A stretch of 64,000 nt of DNA from Leucobacter chromiiresistens. Its GTDB lineage: Bacteria > Actinomycetota > Actinomycetes > Actinomycetales > Microbacteriaceae. Under the pieces are notes generated by a model, which worked only from the letters and a program-made list of their open reading frames with translations, searched no databases and was not told the DNA's origin. The stretch is from the NCBI RefSeq assembly GCF_900102345.1, contig NZ_FNKB01000001.1, forward strand, positions 186,001 to 250,000, given 5' to 3'. Of this stretch, positions 50,581-59,072 are shown in pieces (position 1 is the stretch's first letter; each line of letters begins with the position of its first letter). The position numbers and the translations under genes were made by a program.

Positions 50581-51888
50581 TCACATGTCGGCGGTGATGC
50601 GGCCCGCCACGAGCGGCCGGGCGGCGGGCGCGCCGGCTCCCAGCTCCACGGCGCCGCGCAGCGCCTCGAGCCCCCGCGCCATGCGCCCCGCGTTGTCGCA
50701 GGCCGCCACGAAGAGGGCGTCGCCCGCGCGCACCCGGTCGCCCGGCCGCACGAGCACCTCGACGCCCGCGGCGTGATCGACGGGATCCCCCGGCCTGGCG
50801 CGGCCCGCGCCGAGCCGCCACGCTCCGACGCCGACGGATCGCGCGTCGACCCGCTGCACCGTGCCGTCGGCCTCGGCTCGTACGATCTCGCGCTCCCCCG
50901 CCTCGGGGAGCGCCGCGAGCGGATCGCCGCCCTGCGCCGCGATGAGCCGCCGCCACGCATCCATGGCTCGCCCGTCGCGCAGCGCCGGAGCCGGGTCGAC
51001 GTGCGGCATCCCGGCCAGCGCGAGCATCTCCCGCGCCAGCGCGAGGGTGAGCTCGACGACGTCGGCCGGGCCGCCGCCGGCGAGCACCTCCACCGCTTCG
51101 CGCACCTCGTTCGCGTTGCCGACGGCGCGCCCCAGGGGCGCATCCATGTCGGTGAGCAGCGCGACCGTGCGCAGACCCGAGTCCGCCCCGAGTCGCACCA
51201 TCGTCGTCGCGAGCTCGCGGGCGTCATCCACCTCGGGGAGGAAGGCGCCCGAGCCGAACTTCACGTCGAGCACCAGGCCGTTCGCGCCCTCTGCGATCTT
51301 CTTGCTCATGATCGAGGAGGCGATGAGCGGCACGGCGGCGACCGTGCCCGTCACGTCGCGGAGGGCGTACATCTTGCGATCCGCCGGAGCGAGGCCCGAG
51401 CCCGCCGCGCAGATCACCCCGCCGATGTCGGTGAGCATCGCGATCATCTCGTCATTCGTGAGCGACGCCCGCCACCCCGGAATCGATTCGAGCTTGTCGA
51501 GCGTGCCGCCCGTGTGCCCGAGGCCGCGCCCCGAGAGCTGCGGCACGGCGACGCCCAGCGACGCCAGCAGCGGCACCAGCGGAAGGGTGATCTTGTCGCC
51601 GACGCCGCCCGTCGAGTGCTTGTCGATCGCCGGGCGGCCGAGCTCGGTGAAGTCCATCCGCTCACCGCTCGCGATCATGGCCTCCGTCATCGCGCGGATC
51701 TCGTCGCGATCCATGCCGCGGATCACGATGGCCATGAGCAGCGCGCTCATCTGCTCCGGGGCGACGACTCCCCGCGTGAACGCGTCGATGAGCCACGCGA
51801 TCTCGTCAGGGGCGAGCGGCCTCCCGTGCCGTTTCGCGGTGATGAGGTCGACGACGTCGTGCGGCTCCACCGCGCGCTGCTGCTCCAT
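50581..51888 (-). CDS. deoA: Thymidine (pyrimidine nucleoside) phosphorylase
   Basis: A 435-residue nucleoside phosphorylase II enzyme. The signature KHSTGGVGDKITLPLVPLL and SGRGLGHTGGTLDKLESIPG identify the family; the glycosyltransferase alpha domain and C-terminal PYNP-like domain are complete. It splits thymidine or deoxyuridine with phosphate into base and deoxyribose 1-phosphate. Convergent with nnrD. GGAGG lies immediately before the ATG at 51888, with only one base between, while TACGCT six bases upstream allows leaderless translation instead. Confidence 0.93.
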   Translation of the reverse strand: MEQQRAVEPHDVVDLITAKRHGRPLAPDEIAWLIDAFTRGVVAPEQMSALLMAIVIRGMDRDEIRAMTEAMIASGERMDFTELGRPAIDKHSTGGVGDKITLPLVPLLASLGVAVPQLSGRGLGHTGGTLDKLESIPGWRASLTNDEMIAMLTDIGGVICAAGSGLAPADRKMYALRDVTGTVAAVPLIASSIMSKKIAEGANGLVLDVKFGSGAFLPEVDDARELATTMVRLGADSGLRTVALLTDMDAPLGRAVGNANEVREAVEVLAGGGPADVVELTLALAREMLALAGMPHVDPAPALRDGRAMDAWRRLIAAQGGDPLAALPEAGEREIVRAEADGTVQRVDARSVGVGAWRLGAGRARPGDPVDHAAGVEVLVRPGDRVRAGDALFVAACDNAGRMARGLEALRGAVELGAGAPAARPLVAGRITADM

Positions 51889-52120
51889 GCCTCCAGCGTA
51901 GACCGGCCCGGCTCGCGAGCGCGGTGCCGAGCGTCAGCATCGCGCCGAGGCAGATGAGCGCTCCACCCGTCTCCGCCGGCGCCGGTGTCTCCTCCGCGGC
52001 GGGCGCCGCGATCGCGAGCGCCGCGGAGCCGAGGAGCGCTGCGGCGATCGCGAGCGCGGCGACGACGCTGCGCACCCAGGTCGCGATGCGGCGCGTGCGA
52101 TGGTCGCGGCTGAGCGGCAT
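51806..52120 (-). CDS. Possible small exported or membrane protein overlapping deoA
   Basis: A 104-codon frame with ATG at 52120 preceded by GGAG. The first 55 residues look like a real signal or membrane segment (VRSVVAALAIAAALLGSAALA), then PAPAETGGALICLGAMLTLG. The last 27 residues are Arg/Ala-rich and overlap the deoA coding sequence by 83 bases in another frame, which is typical of a shadow. Either a small membrane protein with a poor tail or not a gene. No function can be assigned. Confidence 0.35.
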   Translation of the reverse strand: MPLSRDHRTRRIATWVRSVVAALAIAAALLGSAALAIAAPAAEETPAPAETGGALICLGAMLTLGTALASRAGLRWRHGAAARGGAARRRRPHHRETAREAARP

Positions 52121-52480
52121 GGGGGTGCTCCAGGGGACGTGCGGGTGCTTCGGGCGTGTGGGTTCCATGGCGGGGCGGGCAGGGCGAACGGGGTGGCGGG
52201 CAGTGCGGCGAGCGCTGCGGGATCGCCCGGCTCCCGCCTCGGGGTACTACTGGGTTGGGGGCGAGGCGAGAACCGGGCTTGCATATGAGACGCGAGAACC
52301 CCCGAATCGTGACGCGCGTTTGCCGAATCTTCTGCGCACCTGAGCCCTCGACTCGGTTTTTCGGCCGATTCGGCGCATACTATGTGTCGGGGGTTTCGTC
52401 GCGGCATGTCTGCGGCGTCACGGGAACGCGTGCGCGCGGGTCTCGATCATTGGGGTACGTGCACCACGAGGAGACCCCGA
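52121..52480. other. Upstream region of the sigma/anti-sigma fusion gene
   Basis: TACTAT (52378-52383) is a plausible housekeeping -10 about 100 bases before the start, without a clear -35. GGGAAC (52421-52426), then 16 bases and CGATC (52443-52447) resembles an ECF sigma promoter and would allow autoregulation, but the -10 half is weak. ACGAGGAG precedes the ATG. Leftward, on the minus strand, are the start signals of the small membrane ORF. No other gene is supported. Confidence 0.4.
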
Positions 52481-54286
52481 ATGCTCGACCCGGTACTCGC
52501 CGATCTCACCGACGCTGAACTGCTCGACACGACGCGCGGCGGAGACACCTCCGCCTTCGCCGTGCTCTGGAAGCGGCACAGCGGAGCGGGTCTGGTCGCC
52601 GCCCGGCACCTCGGCTCCGCATCCTCGGCCGACGACATCGTCTCCGAGGCGTACCTGCGCATCCTCGAGCTCGTACTGTCGGGCCGCGGCCCGCAGGGAG
52701 CGTTCCGCCCCTACCTCTACCGCACGATCCAGTCGATCGCGGCCGACACGTGGCGCCGACCCGAAGACGCGCGAGACGACTTCGATCACCTGCCCGACGA
52801 CGCGGAGGTCGCGCCGTGGCACGACGACGCCTTCGACCGGGCCGCGGCCGCTCGCGCGTTCGGCACGCTGAACGAGCGGTGGCAGGCGGTGCTCTGGTAC
52901 ACCGAGGTCGAGACCCTGCCGCGGCGCGACGTGGCCCGCATACTCGGGCTCACCCCGAACGGGGTCTCCGCGCTCGCGAAGCGAGCCCGCGAGGCGCTGC
53001 GCTCGGCCTGGGTGGAGGCGCACGTCGATCGGGACCTGCGCGACGCGGAGTGCCGCTCCACGCTCGGGCATCTGCAGCGCTACCAGCGCGGCAAGCTCAC
53101 GGCCGCGGTGAGCCGTCAGGTCGAGGCGCATCTCGACTCGTGCGAGACGTGCGCCCGGGTCGCCGCCGAGTACACGGTGCTCAACCGCCGGCTCGCGCTC
53201 GTGCTCATCGGCGTTCTGCTCGGCGGCGGCACGGCTTACGGGTTCCTCGGCGGCGCGGGTGCGGCGGCGCCGGCGATGGCGGTCGGACCCCCTCAGCACG
53301 GTGCCGGGTCGGGCGCCTCGGCCGGGCCCGCGGGCGCCGACGGCGCGAGCGGAGCCGCCGGGGCGGGCTCCTCGAGCGCGAGCGCGGGTTCGGCCGGGGC
53401 GCCGGCGGGCGCGGTCGCAGGTGGAGGCCTCTTCGGCGGCGCATCGGCGACGCTGCTCATCGCCACGGCGACGGCGGCAGCGCTCGTGATCGGCGGCGGC
53501 GCCGTCGTGCTCTCGCGGTCCGCCGACGCCGCGAGCACGCCTGCGGTCGCCGCCGAATCGGTCGACGCCGGATCGGCGGACGCGACCGATGCGGACGACG
53601 GGGCCGATGCGGGTCCCGATGACGGCGAGCAGCGCGAGCTCGGAGATGATGAGCCGAGCGGCGACGCGGGCGGCGCTGACGGGGGCGGTGTCGGCGGGGC
53701 CGATCCGGGCGCGGGCGCAGACCCGGTCTTCGTCGAGGTTCCGGTGACGGAGGTCGCCCCGCCCGCTGAGCCGGCCGCGCCCGCGGGCGAGGCTCCGCAG
53801 CCTCCGGCACCGCGGCCCGAGCCGGCTCCCGGGTCGGGTGCGCAGCCCGCGCCCGCTCCGCAGCCCGAACCCGCGCCGGGCCCCGGCCCGCACCCCGAGC
53901 CCGAACCGCAGCCCGAGCCCGAACCGCAACCCGAGCCCGAGCCCGAAGCCGACCCGTTCGCTCCGACCGATCTGCGCTGGGCGCAGTGCCTCGACGGGCG
54001 GGTCTACATCGAGGGCCGCTCCGAGCTGTACGGCTCGCTCGTCGTCGCCCGAGTGGTCTCGGGAGACCAGGCGGTCGAGCACTTCGAACGGATGCAAGTC
54101 ATCCCCGGCCCGAACGGCCTGGGCATCTGGTACACGAGCACGCCCATCTCGCTGCCCGATCCGAGTGACGGAGCGACGATCGAAGTGCAGCTCAGCACGA
54201 GCGCCGGTCAGGCTTCTCGCTGGACGCCCATCGACTTCAGCGCGACGAGCGGCGCTCCAGCGGGGCCCGGCTGTCGGGCTCGGTAG
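52481..54286 (+). CDS. ECF-type sigma factor fused to zinc anti-sigma domain, membrane segment and external tail
   Basis: A 601-residue protein combining a sigma factor and its inhibitor. Sigma region 2 spans about residues 25-95 (DDIVSEAYLRILELV, FRPYLYRTIQSIAADTWRR) and region 4 about 125-178 (RRDVARILGLTPNGVSALAKRAREAL). A ZAS-type zinc motif follows: Cys191, His217, Cys221, Cys224. Hydrophobic segments lie at about 237-257 and 321-345, with a Gly/Ala/Ser linker between. Then come an acidic region, a Pro/Glu repeat (430-490) and a C-terminal domain (495-601) with Cys503 and Cys598. The ATG follows GAGGAG. Actinobacterial ECF groups with fused zinc and membrane parts are known. No separate anti-sigma gene is adjacent. 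If both segments cross the membrane, the tail would be inside, so topology is open. Confidence 0.85.
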   Translation: MLDPVLADLTDAELLDTTRGGDTSAFAVLWKRHSGAGLVAARHLGSASSADDIVSEAYLRILELVLSGRGPQGAFRPYLYRTIQSIAADTWRRPEDARDDFDHLPDDAEVAPWHDDAFDRAAAARAFGTLNERWQAVLWYTEVETLPRRDVARILGLTPNGVSALAKRAREALRSAWVEAHVDRDLRDAECRSTLGHLQRYQRGKLTAAVSRQVEAHLDSCETCARVAAEYTVLNRRLALVLIGVLLGGGTAYGFLGGAGAAAPAMAVGPPQHGAGSGASAGPAGADGASGAAGAGSSSASAGSAGAPAGAVAGGGLFGGASATLLIATATAAALVIGGGAVVLSRSADAASTPAVAAESVDAGSADATDADDGADAGPDDGEQRELGDDEPSGDAGGADGGGVGGADPGAGADPVFVEVPVTEVAPPAEPAAPAGEAPQPPAPRPEPAPGSGAQPAPAPQPEPAPGPGPHPEPEPQPEPEPQPEPEPEADPFAPTDLRWAQCLDGRVYIEGRSELYGSLVVARVVSGDQAVEHFERMQVIPGPNGLGIWYTSTPISLPDPSDGATIEVQLSTSAGQASRWTPIDFSATSGAPAGPGCRAR

Positions 54287-55235
54287 TCCCTTCGGGCAGG
54301 CGTCCGAGCTCCGGGTCGAGGCCCGTCGCGATCCACGACGACGTGAGCAGCAGCGCGCGGCAGATGAGGTTGAACCAGAGCAGCAGCCCCGCGAAGACCG
54401 CGAACGTCGCGAGCAGCGGGTTGTTCGTCGCGCCCCCGATGAGCACGCCGCCCAGCGCCTTGAGGCCCAGCAGCACGAGCGCGCCGATGCCGCAGCCGAC
54501 GATCAGCCGCATGCGCGGCACCCGCACCTCGGCGAGGTACCGGTGCATGGCGACGAGCAGCACGATGTCGAACGCGTACACGGCCGCGTAGCGCACGATC
54601 ATGCCGAGCGTGCTCACGAACCAGCTGGTCTCGCTCGCCCCGATCCAGGAGAGGAAGTGGTCGGCGAGATTCGAGCTCAGCACGGTGAGCGCGGCGGAGA
54701 CGAGGATCGCGGCGAAGAAGATGATGGCGAGCACGAAGTCGCGCAGCTTCAGCAGCACCGGGTTGCGGTAGAGCCGCACCTCCAGTCCGAAGATGATCCG
54801 GATCGACCTACGTGTGCCCGTGAACCAGTTCAGCGCGACCCACACGAGCACCAGTCCGGCGATGGCGCTCGACCAGTCGAACGCGCGTGCGCTCATGAGC
54901 TCGTCGATCGACACCGCGCCGCCGGCGCCGACGAGGCCGGGGATGAAGAGGTTGATCTGCGCGATGATCGAGTCGAGCAGTTCGGGTCGGCCCCGCAGCA
55001 CGATGCCGAAGATGCCGAAGCCGAGCCACAGCGCCGCGAACACCGCGAACAGCGCCTGGTAGCTCATGCCGCCGGAGAGCACGACGCCGCCGACGTCGGA
55101 GAAGTGCAGGTAGGTGCGCACCGGCCGGAGCCGCTGCGCCCAGGCCCAGCGCCGCCGGCCGCGCTCGACGACCTCGGAGACGAGCGTCACCCCGGAATCC
55201 TCCGAGCGATCGGAAGGGTTCCGGGGCGACGTCAT
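54237..55235 (-). CDS. YihY/BrkB-family membrane protein
   Basis: A 332-residue integral membrane protein with about six hydrophobic segments, of the YihY/virulence factor BrkB family. Family positions include the early SYQALFAVFAALWLGFG, ALNWFTGTRRSIRIIFGLE and LLLWFNLICRALLLTSSW. Function is not established; RNase BN annotation of this family is historical and wrong. Its C-terminal end overlaps the end of the convergent sigma fusion gene by 50 bases. The ATG at 55235 lies 37 bases after the sdhB stop on the same strand. Confidence 0.87.
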   Translation of the reverse strand: MTSPRNPSDRSEDSGVTLVSEVVERGRRRWAWAQRLRPVRTYLHFSDVGGVVLSGGMSYQALFAVFAALWLGFGIFGIVLRGRPELLDSIIAQINLFIPGLVGAGGAVSIDELMSARAFDWSSAIAGLVLVWVALNWFTGTRRSIRIIFGLEVRLYRNPVLLKLRDFVLAIIFFAAILVSAALTVLSSNLADHFLSWIGASETSWFVSTLGMIVRYAAVYAFDIVLLVAMHRYLAEVRVPRMRLIVGCGIGALVLLGLKALGGVLIGGATNNPLLATFAVFAGLLLWFNLICRALLLTSSWIATGLDPELGRLPEGTTEPDSRAPLERRSSR

Positions 55236-55272
55236 TCGGTCACGGCGAGCGAGGGGAGAGCCTCGGTGCGCG

Positions 55273-56040
55273 CTACGCGACCTTGCCGGAGCGGATGGCG
55301 GCCTTGACCTCGGCGATCGCCTTGGTCACCTGGATGCCGCGCGGGCAGGCATCCGTGCAGTTGAAGGTGGTGCGGCAGCGCCACACGCCCTCGGTGTCGT
55401 TCAGGATGTCGAGGCGCACCTCGGCGTTGTCGTCGCGCGAGTCGAAGATGAAGCGGTGCGCGTTGACGATCGCGGCGGGCCCGAAGTACTGCCCGTCCGT
55501 CCAGAACACCGGGCAGCTGGTCGTGCACGCGGCGCAGAGGATGCACTTCGTGGTGTCGTCGAAGCGCTCGCGATCCTCGATGGTCTGCAGGCGCTCCTTG
55601 CCCCCCTCGGGAGCGGAGCTCGCGACGAGGAACGGCTGCACCTCGCGGTAGGCCGCGAAGAAGGGCTCCATGTCGACGATGAGGTCCTTCTCGAGCGGCA
55701 GACCCTTGATCGCCTCGACGTAGATCGGCTTCGAGATGTCGAGGTCCTTGATCAGTGTCTTGCAGGCGAGGCGGTTGCGGCCGTTGATGCGCATGGCATC
55801 CGACCCGCAGATGCCGTGCGCGCAGGAGCGGCGGAACGACAGGGTGCCGTCCTGGTCCCACTTGATGCGGTGGAGCGCGTCGAGGATGCGGTCCGTCGGG
55901 TACATCTCGACGTCGAAGTCCTCCCAGAACGCGTCCCGGCCCGACTCGGGGTCGAAGCGGCGGATCAGCAGGGTGACGGTGAACGGCTTCGGTGCTTCCG
56001 GAGCCTCAGCCGTGGGAGCTTCAGCGGTTGCAGTGCTCAT
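55273..56040 (-). CDS. sdhB: Succinate dehydrogenase iron-sulfur subunit
   Basis: A 255-residue SdhB. The 2Fe-2S site is RSCAHGICGSDAMRINGRN in parts with a distal Cys; the 4Fe-4S and 3Fe-4S sites are CILCAACTTSCPVFW and CRTTFNCTDACPRGI. It passes electrons from the flavoprotein to the membrane anchor. It starts three bases after the sdhA stop and is the last gene of sdhCDAB. The N-terminus has an Ala/Glu/Pro extension of about 18 residues. Confidence 0.96.
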   Translation of the reverse strand: MSTATAEAPTAEAPEAPKPFTVTLLIRRFDPESGRDAFWEDFDVEMYPTDRILDALHRIKWDQDGTLSFRRSCAHGICGSDAMRINGRNRLACKTLIKDLDISKPIYVEAIKGLPLEKDLIVDMEPFFAAYREVQPFLVASSAPEGGKERLQTIEDRERFDDTTKCILCAACTTSCPVFWTDGQYFGPAAIVNAHRFIFDSRDDNAEVRLDILNDTEGVWRCRTTFNCTDACPRGIQVTKAIAEVKAAIRSGKVA

Positions 56041-56043
56041 GAC

Positions 56044-57876
56044 CTAGTACTTCCTCTCCAGCGGCGGGTAGCGCAACTCGCCCTGTTCGTTCCTGGTGAC
56101 GACGACCGGCTTCCAGTCGAGGCGGATGTGATCTTCGGGGTCTGCCGAGTGGGGGTCGCCCGACAGGTACGCCATCGTGTGCTGCATGTAGTTCTCGTCA
56201 TCACGATTCGGGTAGTCGTCGCGCATGTGGCCGCCGCGGCTCTCCTTGCGGTTGCGCGCCGTGTAGGTGAGCACCTCCGCGAGATCGAGGAGGAAGCCGA
56301 GCTCGATCGCCTCGAGCAGGTCGGTGTTGTACCGCTTGCCGCGATCCTGCACCCCGACGTTGAGGTAGCGCTGCCGCAGGTTGTGGATCACACCGAGCAC
56401 CTCGGTGAGCGACTCCTCCGTGCGGAACACCTGTGCGCCGCGATCCATGGCCTCCTGCAGTTCGCGGCGCAGGTCGGCCACGCGCTCGGTGCCGGTGCCA
56501 TTGCGGAACGCCTCCACCATCTCGCGCACCATCTTCGCCGGATCCTCGGGGAGCGGAACGAAGTCGGCGCGATTGGCGTAGTCGGCGGCGTTGTTGCCGG
56601 AGCGCTTGCCGAACACGTTGATGTCGAGCAGCGAGTTGGTGCCGAGGCGGTTCGACCCGTGCACGGAGACGCAGGCGCACTCGCCCGCGGCGTACAGGCC
56701 GGGCACGACGGTCGTGTTGTCGGAGAGCACCTCGGCGTCGTTGTTCGTCGGGATGCCGCCCATCGCGTAGTGCGCGGTCGGGAAGACGGGCACCGGCTCG
56801 GTCACCGGGTCGACGCCCAGGTAGGTGCGCGCGAACTCGGTGATGTCGGGGAGCTTCGTCTCGAGAACCTCGGCCCCCAGGTGGGTGCAGTCGAGGTACA
56901 CGTAGTCCTTGTGCGGGCCGGCGCCGCGGCCGTCGAGTACCTCCTGCACCATCGAGCGGGCGACGATGTCGCGGGGCGCGAGATCCTTGATCGTCGGGGC
57001 GTACCGCTCCATGAAGCGCTCGCCCGACGCGTTGCGCAGAATCGCGCCCTCGCCGCGCGCTCCCTCGGTGAGGAGGATGCCGAGACCCGCGAGGCCCGTC
57101 GGATGGAACTGGTAGAACTCCATGTCCTCGAGCGGCAGGCCCTGGCGCCAGACGATGCCGACGCCGTCGCCGGTGAGGGTGTGCGCGTTCGAGGTGGTCT
57201 TGAAGATCTTGCCGAATCCGCCGGTGGCGAAGACGATCGACTTCGCCTGGAACACGTGGAGATCGCCGGTCGAGAGCTCGTAGGCGACGACGCCCGACGG
57301 CTTGCGCACGCCGTCGACCTCGGTCATGACCAGGTCGAGCACGTAGTACTCGTTGAAGAAGTTCACCCCGAGCTTCACGCAGTTCTGGAAGAGGGTCTGC
57401 AGGATCATGTGGCCGGTGCGGTCGGCCGCGTAGCAGGCGCGGCGCACCGCCGCTTTGCCGTGATCGCGCGTGTGACCGCCGAAGCGCCGCTGATCGATCT
57501 TGCCCTCGGCCGTGCGGTTGAACGGGAGGCCCATGTTCTCGAGGTCGATGACCGCGTCGATGGCCTCGCGCGCGAGAATCTCAGCCGCGTCCTGATCGAC
57601 GAGGTAGTCGCCGCCCTTGACGGTGTCGAAGGTGTGCCACTCCCAGTTGTCCTCCTCGACGTTGGCCAGCGCTGCGGCCATGCCGCCCTGCGCCGCGCCC
57701 GTGTGTGAGCGCGTCGGGTAGAGCTTCGTGATCACGGCGGTCTTGGCCTTGGGCCCCGCCTCGATCGCGGCTCGCATGCCCGCGCCACCGGCGCCGACGA
57801 TGACGACGTCGAACTGATGATAGGTGACGCCGTCCTTGACGGTGACGTCTTCGCCCTGGTGGGTGTCTGTGGTCAC
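56044..57876 (-). CDS. sdhA: Succinate dehydrogenase flavoprotein subunit
   Basis: A 610-residue SdhA. FAD-binding [17 protein letters not shown] is at residues 24-40; His58 in [11 protein letters not shown] is the covalent FAD attachment site. Substrate residues include [14 protein letters not shown] and [13 protein letters not shown]. It oxidises succinate to fumarate in the citric acid cycle. The start is GTG at 57876. The gene lies 45 bases after sdhD and three bases before sdhB. Confidence 0.97.
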   Translation of the reverse strand: MTTDTHQGEDVTVKDGVTYHQFDVVIVGAGGAGMRAAIEAGPKAKTAVITKLYPTRSHTGAAQGGMAAALANVEEDNWEWHTFDTVKGGDYLVDQDAAEILAREAIDAVIDLENMGLPFNRTAEGKIDQRRFGGHTRDHGKAAVRRACYAADRTGHMILQTLFQNCVKLGVNFFNEYYVLDLVMTEVDGVRKPSGVVAYELSTGDLHVFQAKSIVFATGGFGKIFKTTSNAHTLTGDGVGIVWRQGLPLEDMEFYQFHPTGLAGLGILLTEGARGEGAILRNASGERFMERYAPTIKDLAPRDIVARSMVQEVLDGRGAGPHKDYVYLDCTHLGAEVLETKLPDITEFARTYLGVDPVTEPVPVFPTAHYAMGGIPTNNDAEVLSDNTTVVPGLYAAGECACVSVHGSNRLGTNSLLDINVFGKRSGNNAADYANRADFVPLPEDPAKMVREMVEAFRNGTGTERVADLRRELQEAMDRGAQVFRTEESLTEVLGVIHNLRQRYLNVGVQDRGKRYNTDLLEAIELGFLLDLAEVLTYTARNRKESRGGHMRDDYPNRDDENYMQHTMAYLSGDPHSADPEDHIRLDWKPVVVTRNEQGELRYPPLERKY

Positions 57877-57921
57877 GTGAATCCTATTCTTCGTTGCGAA
57901 AACCGGTGCTGCGCGCGGGGG

Positions 57922-58365
57922 TTACGGCGTCGGGCAGAACGAGGCGACGAGCGCCGGGTCTGCACCCGCGGGGCACGGGTCGAGCGTGTAGATCACGATG
58001 GTGCCGAGCAGGATGAGCAGGGCCGCCGACAGGAACAGCGCGAGCTTGAACCCCTTCGCGAGGCGCGGGCGGGCGACGTAGTCGTTCACGATCGTGCGCA
58101 TGCCGTTCGCGCCGTGGATGAGCGCCAGCCAGAGGAGCAGGGTGTCCCACACCTTCCAGAACGGCTGCGAGAGCTTGCCCCCGACGAAGCCGAAGTCGAT
58201 GGCGTGCACGCCGTCGCCGATCATCAGGTTCGAGAAGAGGTGGCCGAAGACCAGCACGACGAGCAGCACGCCCGAGACGCGCATGTACACCCAACCCCAC
58301 TTCTCCCAGTTGGTGCGCTTCTTCGCCGGCGTCGCAGCGCGCGGAGTGTCAATGGTCAATGACAT
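57922..58365 (-). CDS. sdhD: Succinate dehydrogenase membrane anchor subunit
   Basis: A 147-residue membrane anchor with three hydrophobic segments (about 30-50, 72-93 and 108-130). The heme-binding His is in VLVFGHLFSNLMIG and a quinone-site region is LIHGANGMRTIVNDY. The C-terminus has a short Cys-containing tail (LDPCPAGADP, SFCPTP). It starts 17 bases after sdhC. Confidence 0.93.
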   Translation of the reverse strand: MSLTIDTPRAATPAKKRTNWEKWGWVYMRVSGVLLVVLVFGHLFSNLMIGDGVHAIDFGFVGGKLSQPFWKVWDTLLLWLALIHGANGMRTIVNDYVARPRLAKGFKLALFLSAALLILLGTIVIYTLDPCPAGADPALVASFCPTP

Positions 58366-58382
58366 GTCTGTGCTCCTCGCGC

Positions 58383-58799
58383 TCAGTGTCCGAAAACGTT
58401 CATCAGGTGGCGCGGCAGGAAGCCGGCCATCGTCACCGCCCAGAGCCCCATGACGACCCAGAACATGGTGCGCTGGTACTTGGCGCCCTTGCTCCAGTAG
58501 TCGACGAGGATGATGCGGATGCCGTTGTAGGCGTGGAAGACGATCGCCGCGACGAGCACGGCCTCGCCGAGGCCCATGACGGGAGTCTTGTAGGTGCTCA
58601 TGACGGCGTTGTACGCCTCGGGGCTGACCCGCACGAGGGCGGTGTCGAGCACGTGCACGAGCAGGAAGAAGAAGATGGAGACACCCGTGATGCGGTGCAG
58701 CACCCACGACCACATTCCCTCGTTGCCGCGGTAGAGGGTGCCGCCGGGGCGAACCTTCTTCTTCGCCACGGGTGCGGCTGCTGCCGTTTGGGCTGACAC
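58383..58799 (-). CDS. sdhC: Succinate dehydrogenase cytochrome b556 subunit
   Basis: A 138-residue SdhC with three hydrophobic segments. The family signature RPGGTLYRG and SWVLHRITGVSIFFFLLVHVLD carry the quinone-site Ser/His and the heme His. The start is GTG at 58799. It is the first gene of the sdhCDAB operon, and its promoter region holds a perfect 18-base palindrome. Confidence 0.94.
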   Translation of the reverse strand: MSAQTAAAAPVAKKKVRPGGTLYRGNEGMWSWVLHRITGVSIFFFLLVHVLDTALVRVSPEAYNAVMSTYKTPVMGLGEAVLVAAIVFHAYNGIRIILVDYWSKGAKYQRTMFWVVMGLWAVTMAGFLPRHLMNVFGH

Positions 58800-58909
58800 A
58801 GGCTTCCTCCTTCGTGCTTCGCCGGGCGACGCCCGGCGGCTGACAGAGCCATCTCGCCACGCGCGGGTCGTTCCGACAGAGAGCGTGGCTGAGAATCCAC
58901 TGCGGAACC

Positions 58910-58939
58910 ATTATGACACCATTCGGGAGCGCTCCCGAA
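58910..58939 (-). promoter_or_regulatory. sdh promoter with perfect 18-bp palindrome
   Basis: TTCGGGAGCGCTCCCGAA (58922-58939) is a perfect palindrome. On the minus strand it covers the expected -35 position before a CATAAT -10 (58915-58910), about 110 bases upstream of the sdhC GTG. A repressor bound here would block the sdh promoter. I cannot match it to a known regulator motif. Confidence 0.6.
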
Positions 58940-59009
58940 CGCGGCGGATCGCTGCGGCGGAGCGCTTCTCGTCCGATGATTCATCGCCGAACGGGCGCGG
59001 AACGCGAAC

Positions 59010-59040
59010 GGAGCCGAGCGCCGGACAGGCGCTCGACTCC
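59010..59040 (-). terminator. Terminator hairpin after the KdgD-like gene
   Basis: GGAGCCGAGCGCC (59010-59022) pairs with GGCGCTCGACTCC (59028-59040) at 12 of 13 positions, with a 5-base loop. It is 32 bases past the dehydratase stop, on the minus strand. Confidence 0.75.
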
Positions 59041-59072
59041 GCAGTAGTCGCCGCGAATGGGCCGATACGGGC

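Noticed and set aside
51947..52060. PAPAETGG followed by a hydrophobic stretch, resembling a sortase anchor
   Set aside because: The motif lacks the Leu-Pro of LPxTG, and the tail overlaps deoA in an Arg-rich shadow frame.
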